The notes under the pieces are model-generated. The model made no database searches, was not told where the DNA came from, and worked only from the letters and a program-made list of their open reading frames with translations. This document shows positions 35,692 through 43,751 of a stretch of DNA of 64,000 bases, one piece after another; positions within the stretch are counted from its first letter, which is position 1; every line of letters begins with the position of its first letter. This DNA is from Specibacter sp038242155 (lineage in GTDB: Bacteria; Actinomycetota; Actinomycetes; Actinomycetales; Micrococcaceae), in assembly GCA_038242155.1 (NCBI GenBank), contig JBBSSM010000002.1:116696-180695 (forward strand), given 5' to 3'. The position numbers and the translations under genes are program-made.

Positions 35692-38600
35692 TCGGTAATT
35701 TGTTTCCCTTCCTGGCAGAGCGGGCAAATGGTGGGCAGGGGGCAGCCACGGCGGGCGTCCCAGTCAGTCCCGTGGCGGGCGGGGAACACTGCCTGGGCCA
35801 TTAACAGGGCAGCTTCCATGACTTTTCGGGTGGGATCAGTGTCGCTGCCGGGGACCATGGGCGCCTGCTGCTGAATCTTGACTGTTTTCGCAGTGTCCCC
35901 CAAAGGGAGCAGCGCAGCGCCTCCCGATACTGCCCCACCGAACCCTGCAGCGGCCGCTTGTTCGGCGAAGCCCCCTGCAGTGACCGCCACTTGGTAGGCA
36001 CCCAGCTGGGGGTGATCCTCCACTTGGGCCTTGGTGGGTTTAGTGCGTCCGGTCTTAATGTCCACCACCACTAAATTGCCGTGTGGATCAGCTTCGAGGC
36101 GGTCGACCTGGCCCCGCAGGAGGACTGTGACGGGCGCCGTCGAACCTTCCCCCGTGGGCAATTCGCCCAACTCGACTGTGAAGTTCTCCTCCACACCGAC
36201 TAACGTGCGTCCTTCTTGACGGGCATCAATGACGTACTGGGCGAGTTTGCCAAGCATGTCCTTGGCGTGTTGATAATCGGCATCGCTTTCCCACGATTCA
36301 GGCAGACCCAGGGTGGGCCAGCGCCGGTCCAGCTCAGCCAGATATTCGTGCCCGGCACCCTCTGGAATGTCCTGGGCAATGCCGTGAATGAGGGTGCCCA
36401 GGCTGCGGGCAAAATCAGTGGTGGCCTCCCCGCCGGCGGCACGGACAAACCAGTTCAACGGAGATTTCAGCACCTCCTCAACCTTGGACGGCGACACTGC
36501 CACAGCCTCCCCCGGACTGACAATGGCGTTGCTGCTGCTCAAGGGCAGCAGCCCCCACCACTGCCGGGGACGGGCTCCCGGCACCTCATGCTGCGCCACC
36601 ACCGCCAGCATGCGTGCGGCCTCTGGGTTGGCGTGCACTTCCGATTCCTGGCGGAGCTCCGATACCAGGGAGCGCAAGGTCATGGGCCGCAGCACTTGTT
36701 CGACAGGACGGACGGGGTACTGGGATTCACCGCCGGAATCCGTCACGGGAATGTAGGGCGCGGCCACATCAATGAACGTCGAGGGTTGCAGGTCATGGCC
36801 CGCAGCTGCCGTTAGGATCAGCTGGCTGCTGGTACGCGAAATAGCTGCCGCAAAGCTGCGCAGCTCATCGTAGCGAATATCGCGTAAACGGGCGGCGGGG
36901 TTAATTTGCCGTGCTGCGGCAGCGCCACTTTCCAGCACATCAACAAGCAACTGGCTGCCCAGCATCTCCCCGCGAAGACGGGTGTTGGGCCATACCCCCT
37001 CTTGCAAACCCGCGATAATGACCACGGGCCATTCGCGTCCGGCAGCGCTGGCCGGGGTCAGGATCTCCACGGCATCACTGCGCTGGGCGCGGGCGGCCAG
37101 GGTATCCATGGGCAGTTCCTGGCTCATGAGGTAGTCAAGGAACTGCTGTGCGTTGGAACCGGGCAGCTGATCCACATAGCGTTCGGCCGTTTGAAACAAG
37201 GCCATGACAGCGTCCAAGTCACGGTCCGCGCGAATACCCAGGGGCCCGCCATGCAGGGCCTGGGTCTCCCATAATCCAGAGCTGTCGCAGGCATCCCACA
37301 GCTCCCACAGCACGGTTTCAGCATTGGCTCCGGCAACCGCCACGGCCTTCCGGCCCGCGGCAAGCATGGTCGCAATCCGCCGCGCATTGCCAGCCTCCCA
37401 ACCCAAGGGCGCCAACTTGTCGGGATCCAGTAATGCTTCCACCAACAACTCATCGCTGGCTCTGCCTCCGCCGGCATGGAATTCCTGCTGCCGCAGGGCT
37501 TGACGCAGACGGCGCAGATGCAGGGATGTGGAGCGGCCCAACCGTGAGGTCAGCAACGCCACGCAGGTCTCGGCGTCGAGCTTTTCCGGCGCCAACGCTA
37601 CAGCGAACGCTTCCAGCAAGGGGCGCACGGCGGGCTCGTCACGCACGGGATTCTCCGCCACGGGGACCTTCACGGCAATGCCCTGGGCACTGAGATACCG
37701 CTGCAGGGCCGCCAGTGCCGAACCGGTGCGGACAATCACCGCTATCTGCCCCAGGCTGTATCCCTGCAAATGTTGCAGATGCAAAATCCTTTCGGCGACT
37801 AGACGCAGCTCATGAACTTCGGACGCCACCACGTGTGCACTGACAGTGCCTTCCCCCTCCGACGCCGGCTCCCCCAATGCGGACCGGTTTAAGATCCGCG
37901 CCTTGTGCCCGCCCCGGATTTGAAAGATTCGGTCTGCCACGCGCTGCCACGCCGCGGCGAGCGCGGGACCCATGCGGTGCGAAGTGGAGAGGGAGAATTC
38001 CAGCAGGGGGCGTTCCTGCGTGCCCAATGATGATGCCAGCGAGGCCACCAGGTCTGGACGCGCGCCACGGAAACCCTGCACGACGGTGTCCGGCGAGGCA
38101 GCCACCATGACATCCTTGCCGCGGCCCACCAACTTCAGCAACTGATGCACGGCCCTGTTGGCTTCCTGCAGGTCATCGACCACGATGAGCTGCAGCCGTT
38201 CGCGTTCCCGGGCCAGGAATTCCGGATCAAGTTCCAGCAAGGTGGTAGCGGCGGTAATGATCCCCGCGGGGTCGAAGGAGCCGGATTTACCCCAGTCCAC
38301 CACGTCCCGATATTCTGCGTATAGAGAGGCAGCTGCCACCCAGTCGGGTCTCTGGTTGGCGCGGCCAAGGTCGGTGAGTTCCTCCGGGAGCAGGCCGTAT
38401 TCAATCACCCTGTCAAAAAGTTGCCGAATCTCCTGCCGGAATCCTCGGGTGTCCAAAGCGTCCCTGAACTCGGCCGGCCAGTGCGGGGCATTACCCAACC
38501 CCAGCTTGTGACCGGCCAGCAGGTCCCTGATGATGAGGTCTTGTTCCGGCCCGCTCATCAGCCGCGGCGGACCGTCCAGGTGCGGCATGCGCCCCTCCAC

Positions 38601-38996
38601 CTTGGCCCGGCGCAGCAAATCAAAGGCATAGGAGGACCAGGTGCGGGCCGGGGACGTGCCCAGGCTTCTGCTGAGTCTGGCGCTGAAACCATCACGCAAC
38701 CGCGACGCGGCTAGACGGGAGGGCGCCAGCAACAGGGCCCGGCCAGGATCCACGGCGCCGTGTTCCATGCGCGCCACCGAGGCCTCAATGAGAACTGTTG
38801 TTTTACCCGTGCCGGGGGCGCCCCACACTAAAACAGGTCCGGTACCGGGCGGCAAATTCACCACGGCTTCCTGGTCGGCACTCAGGAGCGGAGCGGAGCG
38901 GGGACCTGCGGAAGGCGGGCGTAGCCGCAGTGTGGGCACGGATTGCTCCGTCAGGTGTTGCTGTGCCGCCGAGGCAGGCGCTGTTTGCAAGCTCAT
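35688..38996 (-). CDS. adnA: AdnA-like helicase-nuclease subunit
   Basis: A 1102-residue partner of AdnB. It has an N-terminal helicase-like motor with Walker A 'VWGAPGTGKTTVLIEASVARM', motif II-like 'LIVVDDLQEANRAV' (D-D instead of D-E), a divergent middle, and a C-terminal RecB-like nuclease ('NLVVVDIKTGRTKPTKAQVEDHPQLGAYQVAV'). It ends with a Cys cluster 'RRGCPLPTICPLCQ' that could hold an Fe-S or zinc site. In M. tuberculosis adnA also precedes adnB. A TACCCT box lies about 22 bases upstream and GAGG just before ATG 38996. Confidence 0.88.
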   Translation of the reverse strand: MSLQTAPASAAQQHLTEQSVPTLRLRPPSAGPRSAPLLSADQEAVVNLPPGTGPVLVWGAPGTGKTTVLIEASVARMEHGAVDPGRALLLAPSRLAASRLRDGFSARLSRSLGTSPARTWSSYAFDLLRRAKVEGRMPHLDGPPRLMSGPEQDLIIRDLLAGHKLGLGNAPHWPAEFRDALDTRGFRQEIRQLFDRVIEYGLLPEELTDLGRANQRPDWVAAASLYAEYRDVVDWGKSGSFDPAGIITAATTLLELDPEFLARERERLQLIVVDDLQEANRAVHQLLKLVGRGKDVMVAASPDTVVQGFRGARPDLVASLASSLGTQERPLLEFSLSTSHRMGPALAAAWQRVADRIFQIRGGHKARILNRSALGEPASEGEGTVSAHVVASEVHELRLVAERILHLQHLQGYSLGQIAVIVRTGSALAALQRYLSAQGIAVKVPVAENPVRDEPAVRPLLEAFAVALAPEKLDAETCVALLTSRLGRSTSLHLRRLRQALRQQEFHAGGGRASDELLVEALLDPDKLAPLGWEAGNARRIATMLAAGRKAVAVAGANAETVLWELWDACDSSGLWETQALHGGPLGIRADRDLDAVMALFQTAERYVDQLPGSNAQQFLDYLMSQELPMDTLAARAQRSDAVEILTPASAAGREWPVVIIAGLQEGVWPNTRLRGEMLGSQLLVDVLESGAAAARQINPAARLRDIRYDELRSFAAAISRTSSQLILTAAAGHDLQPSTFIDVAAPYIPVTDSGGESQYPVRPVEQVLRPMTLRSLVSELRQESEVHANPEAARMLAVVAQHEVPGARPRQWWGLLPLSSSNAIVSPGEAVAVSPSKVEEVLKSPLNWFVRAAGGEATTDFARSLGTLIHGIAQDIPEGAGHEYLAELDRRWPTLGLPESWESDADYQHAKDMLGKLAQYVIDARQEGRTLVGVEENFTVELGELPTGEGSTAPVTVLLRGQVDRLEADPHGNLVVVDIKTGRTKPTKAQVEDHPQLGAYQVAVTAGGFAEQAAAAGFGGAVSGGAALLPLGDTAKTVKIQQQAPMVPGSDTDPTRKVMEAALLMAQAVFPARHGTDWDARRGCPLPTICPLCQEGKQITE

Positions 38997-39008
38997 GTCC
39001 TCAGTCCA

Positions 39009-39464
39009 TCACAGGGTACTGACATTGGCGCACGGACCGACGGGGCGCCGTACTGGGAGCAGTGGCGGGCTGGCGGAAGTGGTGGGCTGGTCGGCGTCGT
39101 CCGCGTCTTTCAGGCGGGCAGCAATGATGTCTATGCGATGGAAGTCCGCCGCAGCAGGACGCCAGCGGGCAGCAGCCATGTCAATGCGCCACGAGGGTGG
39201 CATGGCCGCGGTGTCGCCCCGCAGCGGGGTCTGCTCGTGCAGGTAATGCTCCAACGCAGTGCCCCCATGGCAACCGGGGGCCGCGCCATTAGCACGAACC
39301 ACCCGCCACCAGGCAACTGCGCCGCCCTGGGCTGCCATGGCAGCCCCCACGTTCCGCGGCCCGCCGCACTCAAGCAGCGCGGCAATATCACCATAGGCAA
39401 GGACCTGAGCGCTGGGAATGAGATCCGCCACGGCCAAAACTGCTTCAATATACTGCTCACGCAT
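39009..39464 (-). CDS. alkyltransferase-like protein (MGMT DNA-binding fold without acceptor Cys)
   Basis: A 151-residue homologue of the DNA-binding domain of O6-methylguanine methyltransferase. The helix-turn-helix 'GDIAALLECGGPRNVGAAMAAQ' with the Arg-finger region is present, but where MGMT has PCHRV this protein has 'AWWRVV', so the alkyl-accepting cysteine is Trp. Such ATL proteins bind bulky O6-alkylguanine and hand it to nucleotide excision repair. The C-terminal 45 residues are extra and low in structure. Leaderless start at 39464. It sits 12 bases behind adnA on the same strand side, divergent from the exonuclease. Confidence 0.87.
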   Translation of the reverse strand: MREQYIEAVLAVADLIPSAQVLAYGDIAALLECGGPRNVGAAMAAQGGAVAWWRVVRANGAAPGCHGGTALEHYLHEQTPLRGDTAAMPPSWRIDMAAARWRPAAADFHRIDIIAARLKDADDADQPTTSASPPLLPVRRPVGPCANVSTL

Positions 39465-39470
39465 GGCCTT

Positions 39471-39476
39471 AGCCTA
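39471..39476 (-). promoter_or_regulatory. -10 element of leaderless ATL gene
   Basis: On the minus strand TAGGCT, AAGGCC, ATG 39464: exact six-base spacing. A second -10 for the divergent exonuclease lies 42 bases away. Confidence 0.55.
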
Positions 39477-39518
39477 GTGCGCCAAGGCCCCGACTGCTCC
39501 CATGTCAGTGCCAACAGG

Positions 39519-39524
39519 TAGCGT
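39519..39524 (+). promoter_or_regulatory. -10 element of leaderless exonuclease gene
   Basis: TAGCGT, GGATTC, ATG 39531: exact six-base spacing, no Shine-Dalgarno. Confidence 0.55.
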
Positions 39525-39530
39525 GGATTC

Positions 39531-40226
39531 ATGACTAGCTGGAGCATGCATCCCCGTGCCGCCTTTGATTTAGAGACCACGGGCAAGGATCCCCGTGAAG
39601 CGCGGATCGTGACGGCCTCCATCGTGCTTGTTGACGACGGCGGAACTGTTGTGGAGCGCTATGAGTGGCTGGCTGATCCGGGGATGGACATTCCCGAAGA
39701 AGCTGCAGCCATCCATGGCATCACCACGGCACACGCGCAGGCCAACGGGCAGCCGGCAGCCATGGTGGCAGCCGAGGTTGCCGCCGTGCTGGGAGTGCTT
39801 TTTGCCCGCAACATCCCCGTTATTGCATTCAATGCCTCCTACGACTTCACGGTCCTGGCCCATGAGGCCCGGCGGCATGAGCTGGCACAAATTGAGCCAG
39901 CTCCCGTCATTGACCCCTTTATTTGCCATAAGAAGGTGGAGAAATTTCGAAAGGGCAGCAGGACGCTGGTGGCTCTTTGCGAGGAATACGCCATCAGTCT
40001 TGAGGACGCCCACACCTCGGCTGCCGACGCTGAAGCCACCTTGCGTTTAGCTGACGCGTTGGCGGCCAAGTACAGCGCCCTGCGTGGTTCTGCCGAGGAA
40101 CTGCACGCGGCGCAGTTCCTCTGGGCACGTGAGCAGGCAGCCAGTTATCAAGATTTTTTGCGCCGCAGCAAAGATCCCACCGCCATCATTGAAGGCGATT
40201 GGCCGGTCCTGCCGCCCCGGGCCTGA
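39531..40226 (+). CDS. DEDDh 3'-5' exonuclease (DnaQ/RNase T family)
   Basis: A 231-residue exonuclease. Exo I is 'AAFDLETTGKDP' (Asp, Glu), Exo II 'IAFNASYDFTVL' (Asp), and Exo III 'HTSAADAEATLRL' (His and Asp), i.e. the full DEDDh set. It is not fused to a polymerase and lacks a clamp-binding motif I can recognise; it may proofread, trim or repair. It is divergent from ATL and next to adnAB, in a DNA-maintenance neighbourhood. Confidence 0.9.
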   Translation: MTSWSMHPRAAFDLETTGKDPREARIVTASIVLVDDGGTVVERYEWLADPGMDIPEEAAAIHGITTAHAQANGQPAAMVAAEVAAVLGVLFARNIPVIAFNASYDFTVLAHEARRHELAQIEPAPVIDPFICHKKVEKFRKGSRTLVALCEEYAISLEDAHTSAADAEATLRLADALAAKYSALRGSAEELHAAQFLWAREQAASYQDFLRRSKDPTAIIEGDWPVLPPRA

Positions 40227-40560
40227 CGCCTTGATTGCTGCACCCTTTAGCGGACGGGACCAGGCCGGTGTGGCCAATATCACGGGTCCTGGTGGGGTCC
40301 GTGAAACGGGGTGCGGGCTTCAAATGTGCAGCCACATTTCGCGGCAAAGGATGCGCGACGCCGTAATCTAGGCATAATAGGTGTTATTGGTTGGCGAAAG
40401 CCGGTATTGCTTCGCATATATTCGCATCCGCCATATTTTTGTTGCGGGTGACATAATTTAGTTTCGTTGGTTGAGTTCTGCTAGGAAACTCCTGAGAGTT
40501 CCTTCACCTGCTCCCCACAGTTACTCCCTCCCGTGCTGTCATTCGGGATGGGCACCTGCA
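40227..40560. other. intergenic region upstream of amino-acid ABC importer
   Basis: No gene. It contains a weak, interrupted hairpin (40251-40301; stem parts of 5 and 6 bp around facing GGG) that could end the exonuclease transcript. It has two direct copies of TTCGCAT ten bases apart (40411-40417, 40421-40427), which might be a regulator site, and an AT-rich CATAATTTA stretch (40452-40460) as a possible -10 for the importer operon. No good -35 was found. Confidence 0.4.
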
Positions 40561-41514
40561 ATGAAAGCGAAAAGTTTGATGAAAAAATCAGCATTGAAGT
40601 GGATCACCACTGTCCCAGTCGCGGTTGCTTTGGCGTTCTCGCTGGCAGCCTGCGGGGGCTCCGGCGACACCAGCTCCGACGGCGCCACGGATGCCTTGGC
40701 CGGCAGCGACCAGGTCTCGCTGGACAAATACACCACCGATGACGTGGTGGCCCTTGACTCCATTAACAAAGACGAGCTGGGCCTCATTACCCCGGGCACC
40801 CTTAGCGTAGGTACCCTCTCCGACGCCCCGCCGAACATCTTCATCAAGGACGGCAAGTTCACGGGTTACGACAATGAACTCCTGCGTGCCATGGCCGAAA
40901 AGCTGGACCTGGAAGTGGAATTCAAGTCAACCTCCTTCGCAGCTCTGCTGGGCCAGGTGGAAAACAAGACGTTCGACGTCGGTTCTTCCTCCATTTCCAC
41001 CACGGACGCCCGTCGCAAGAACGTCGGCTTCACCAACGGCTACGACTTCGGTTACATGGCCGTTGTTGCCATGGACACCTCCACCGATATCAAAGGCTTT
41101 GCCAACTTGAGCAAGGACGTCCGCGTGGGCGTTGTCAAAGGCACCGTCCAGGATGACTACGTCACGAACACGTTGGGTCTCGAAGCAGTCGGCTTTGAGG
41201 ATTACAACACGGCTTACGCAAACTTGAAGAATGGCCAAATTGACGCGTGGGTGGCCCCTTCGCAGCAGGCCGAAGGCCAGGTCAAGGACGGCGACGGCGC
41301 CAGCATCGTTGAAAACGTGGTCAACACGCAGAACTTCACTGCTTACGCCGTGAACTCCACTAATAAGGCTCTGACGGACGCGCTGAACTCCGCTCTTGAC
41401 GAGGTCATTGCCGATGGCACCTGGTCCACGTTGACCAAGGAATGGTACCCCGAGCGCCCCATGCCTGAAGACTGGACTCCGGGCTCCAAGACCGTAGCGG
41501 TTCCCAAGGCCTAA
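40561..41514 (+). CDS. polar amino-acid ABC transporter substrate-binding lipoprotein
   Basis: A 317-residue family-3 solute-binding protein. The signal peptide ends in lipobox 'LAAC' (Cys about 31). 'IFIKDGKFTGYDNELLRAMAEKLDLEVEFKSTSFAALLGQVENKTFDVGSSSISTTDARRKNVGFTNGY' is the typical ligand-binding lobe, and 'LSKDVRVGVVKGTVQDDYV' the second lobe. The ligand is a polar amino acid, cystine or opine; it cannot be narrowed. ATG 40561 gives a normal leader; ATG 40579 is possible. Permease follows after 3 bases. Confidence 0.9.
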   Translation: MKAKSLMKKSALKWITTVPVAVALAFSLAACGGSGDTSSDGATDALAGSDQVSLDKYTTDDVVALDSINKDELGLITPGTLSVGTLSDAPPNIFIKDGKFTGYDNELLRAMAEKLDLEVEFKSTSFAALLGQVENKTFDVGSSSISTTDARRKNVGFTNGYDFGYMAVVAMDTSTDIKGFANLSKDVRVGVVKGTVQDDYVTNTLGLEAVGFEDYNTAYANLKNGQIDAWVAPSQQAEGQVKDGDGASIVENVVNTQNFTAYAVNSTNKALTDALNSALDEVIADGTWSTLTKEWYPERPMPEDWTPGSKTVAVPKA

Positions 41515-41517
41515 TCT

Positions 41518-42282
41518 ATGGATGTTCTTGAGCAGCTTGCAAAAACGTTCTTTGACTGGCAGGCAATGGGGGAAGTAGTCCCCGAAATGCTGACGGTTGG
41601 CTTGCCCAATACTCTGGTGCTTGCCATTGTTTCCGGCGTTCTAGGCTGTCTTCTTGGCATGGTCTTGGCCATCATGGGCATCTCACGAAACCCCGTCCCG
41701 CGCTGGATTGCCCGTGTTTACACCGATATCTTCCGCGGCCTGCCCGCCATTTTGACCATTCTCCTGATTGGTCTTGGTCTGGGTCCGGTTTTTCGCTTGA
41801 TGACCGGCAGCACCAACCCGTACCCATTAGGCATCCTGGCTTTGACCTTGATGGCAGCGGCGTACATTGGCGAGATCTTCCGCTCCGGCATTCAAAGCGT
41901 TGAAAAGGGCCAGTTGGAGGCATCCCGCGCCCTGGGTTTCAGCTACGGTTCGGCCATGATTCTGGTGGTCATCCCCCAGGGCATCCGGCGGGTGCTGCCT
42001 GCCTTGGTTAACCAGTTGATCTCCCTTATCAAGGATTCCTCACTGATTTACTTGCTGGGACTGCTTGCCAGCCAGCGTGAGATTTTCCGTATTGGCAACG
42101 ATGCTGCCGCGAACACCGGAAACCTTTCTCCGTTAATTGCAGCTGGTGTACTGTACTTGCTGCTCACAGTGCCATTGACCCACGTGGTGAACTTTATGGA
42201 CAAGCGCATGCGTGAGGGACGGGCCCAAAAGGTCGAACCCGACGAGGCCGCAGCAATGATTGGAAAGGGTGCCACAACATGA
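41518..42282 (+). CDS. polar amino-acid ABC transporter permease
   Basis: A 254-residue HisM/GlnP-type permease. The helices around 'LVLAIVSGVLGCLLGMVLAIM' and the motif 'YTDIFRGLPAILTILLIGLG' are typical, and the EAA loop is 'EASRALGFSYGSAMILVVIPQGIRRVLPALVNQLISLIKDSSL'. It probably works as a homodimer, since there is only one permease gene. It overlaps the ATPase gene by 4 bases (ATGA). Confidence 0.93.
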   Translation: MDVLEQLAKTFFDWQAMGEVVPEMLTVGLPNTLVLAIVSGVLGCLLGMVLAIMGISRNPVPRWIARVYTDIFRGLPAILTILLIGLGLGPVFRLMTGSTNPYPLGILALTLMAAAYIGEIFRSGIQSVEKGQLEASRALGFSYGSAMILVVIPQGIRRVLPALVNQLISLIKDSSLIYLLGLLASQREIFRIGNDAAANTGNLSPLIAAGVLYLLLTVPLTHVVNFMDKRMREGRAQKVEPDEAAAMIGKGATT

Positions 42283-43016
42283 GTGACTTCAAGTCGGGGT
42301 CCCTGACAGCTAGCAACATCCACTTGGCTTTTGGCTCCAATAAGGTGCTCCGCGGCATTGATCTGCACGTACCGCAGGGCACCACGGCCTCCGTCATTGG
42401 CCCTTCGGGTTCTGGCAAGTCAACGCTGCTGCGGGTGATGAACCGTTTGATTGAACCCGATCAAGGCGACATTCACTTGGACGGCCGGTCAGTATTGCAG
42501 GACAACCCGGATGAGCTGCGCCGTCGCATTGGCATGGTGTTTCAGCAATTCAACTTGTTCCCCCACAAAACCGTGGTGCAGAACGTTTCTCTGGCGCTGA
42601 GCAAGATTCGCAGGATGCCCAAGGATCAAGCACAGGCCAAGGCCATGGAGCAACTCGACCTGGTGGGCCTGAAGCACAAGGCCGATGTGCGCCCAGGCAA
42701 CCTCTCCGGTGGACAACAGCAACGCGTGGCCATTGCCCGGGCCCTGGCCATGGAACCGGAAGTAATGTTCTTTGACGAGGCCACCTCGGCACTGGACCCG
42801 GAGCTGGTCAAGGGGGTGCTGGCGTTGATGACAGACCTTTCCAAGGGCGGCATGACCATGGTGGTGGTTACCCACGAGATGGGTTTTTCCCGCAATGTTT
42901 CCGACACGGTGACCTTTATGGATGCCGGCGTCGTAGTGGAAACCGGCCCGCCGGATGAGCTGTTTACAGCACCAAGGACGGATCGCTTGAAGGGCTTCCT
43001 CTCCGACGTCCTCTAG
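42279..43016 (+). CDS. polar amino-acid ABC transporter ATP-binding protein
   Basis: A 245-residue GlnQ/HisP-type ATPase: Walker A 'GPSGSGKSTLLRVMNRL', Q-loop 'GMVFQQFNLFPHKTV', signature 'LSGGQQQRVAIARAL', Walker B 'VMFFDEATSALDPELV', switch 'VVVTHEMGF'. It is the last gene of the three-gene importer operon, ended by the 60-bp palindrome. Confidence 0.95.
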   Translation: MSDFKSGSLTASNIHLAFGSNKVLRGIDLHVPQGTTASVIGPSGSGKSTLLRVMNRLIEPDQGDIHLDGRSVLQDNPDELRRRIGMVFQQFNLFPHKTVVQNVSLALSKIRRMPKDQAQAKAMEQLDLVGLKHKADVRPGNLSGGQQQRVAIARALAMEPEVMFFDEATSALDPELVKGVLALMTDLSKGGMTMVVVTHEMGFSRNVSDTVTFMDAGVVVETGPPDELFTAPRTDRLKGFLSDVL

Positions 43017-43018
43017 GC

Positions 43019-43078
43019 TTTAAACAACTGACCTGCACGTGATGGTTGCAACCATCACGTGCAGGTCAGTTGTTTAAA
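43019..43078. terminator. perfect 60-bp palindrome, bidirectional terminator
   Basis: 30 bases (43019-43048) are followed with no loop by their exact reverse complement (43049-43078). As RNA it forms a 27-28 bp hairpin in either direction. It lies between two convergent genes and contains the TAA stop of the MOSC gene. Both ends are TTTAAAC-type sequence, so a short T-run follows the stem on each strand. Confidence 0.9.
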
Positions 43079-43622
43079 CACGCTCCAGTGCTTCATGGGG
43101 TTCCTCGGGAAGGACCACGGCGATCTTTGCCCCGGAGCTAATGCTGCCACCGTGCCGAACCACACCCATGATGCCTGCCCTACGAACCAGGGTGCCGCCG
43201 TCATCGTAGCCCACCAGTTCCTTGAGCAGGCCCTGCTGGAATTTCTCGATCTGTGAGCAGGGATTCCGTAATCCCGTCACTTCCACCACGGCGCTTTCAC
43301 CAATGTGGAGCAGTGCGCCGCGCGGGAGCCCCAAGAGGTCAACTCCAGCGGTGGTCACGTTCTCCCCCAGCGCCCCCGGCGTGACGGTAAATCTGCGGCC
43401 CAGCAACCAGGTGAAAAGTTCTTGGTGCATCAGGTGCACCTGGCGCAGGTTTGGGGCGGTGGGATCCGCCCGAAGCCGGGAAAGGTGTTGGACAGTAACG
43501 CCACGATGGGCGTCCCCGACCACACCCAGACCCGTCTCCACCTCGATCTTGGCCACTGATTGCTTACTGAAGCGGTGGGCGGTGTCGGCATGGACGGCCA
43601 CAACGTGCGCAATAGTGTTCAC
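43074..43622 (-). CDS. MOSC domain protein
   Basis: A 182-residue stand-alone MOSC protein, the domain that binds molybdenum cofactor and sulfur in cofactor sulfurases. 'GLGVVGDAHRGVTVQH', 'LGENVTTAGVDLLGLPRGALLHIGESAVVEVTGLRNPCSQIEKF' and 'GIMGVVRHGGSI' are diagnostic; the conserved Cys is in 'NPCSQIE'. It probably handles sulfur transfer to Mo-enzymes or N-hydroxylated reduction systems. GTG 43622 has a TAAACT box six bases upstream. Its stop lies inside the palindrome terminator. Confidence 0.9.
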   Translation of the reverse strand: MNTIAHVVAVHADTAHRFSKQSVAKIEVETGLGVVGDAHRGVTVQHLSRLRADPTAPNLRQVHLMHQELFTWLLGRRFTVTPGALGENVTTAGVDLLGLPRGALLHIGESAVVEVTGLRNPCSQIEKFQQGLLKELVGYDDGGTLVRRAGIMGVVRHGGSISSGAKIAVVLPEEPHEALERV

Positions 43623-43628
43623 TCAAGC

Positions 43629-43634
43629 AGTTTA
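43629..43634 (-). promoter_or_regulatory. -10 element of leaderless MOSC gene
   Basis: On the minus strand TAAACT, GCTTGA, GTG 43622: exact six-base spacing. Confidence 0.55.
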
Positions 43635-43648
43635 AGCACTCACAGCAC

Positions 43649-43731
43649 CAAGGGCGGGGCCAACTCCTAAAAACGGGGTAGTAATACTTCGCCCCCACGA
43701 GTTGGCTCCGCCCTTGACAGTTGGCCCCGCC
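43649..43731 (-). terminator. three-armed inverted repeat downstream of hemL
   Basis: The arm 43649-43666 pairs with 43699-43716 (18 bases, one mismatch) or, in its middle 12 bases, perfectly with a third element at 43720-43731. It lies just past the hemL stop on the minus strand, so it is probably the haem operon terminator, but two alternative pairings are possible. Confidence 0.6.
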
Positions 43732-43751
43732 TGGGCGAAAACCAGGTGACC

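Noticed and set aside
38880..38905. Short GAGCG tandem repeat in adnA
   Set aside because: Three units coding for ordinary Ser/Arg/Ala residues; within expectation for GC-rich coding sequence.
43649..43731. CRISPR-like or REP repeat array
   Set aside because: Only three elements, in mixed orientation, not at spacer-like intervals; no cas genes anywhere in the window.
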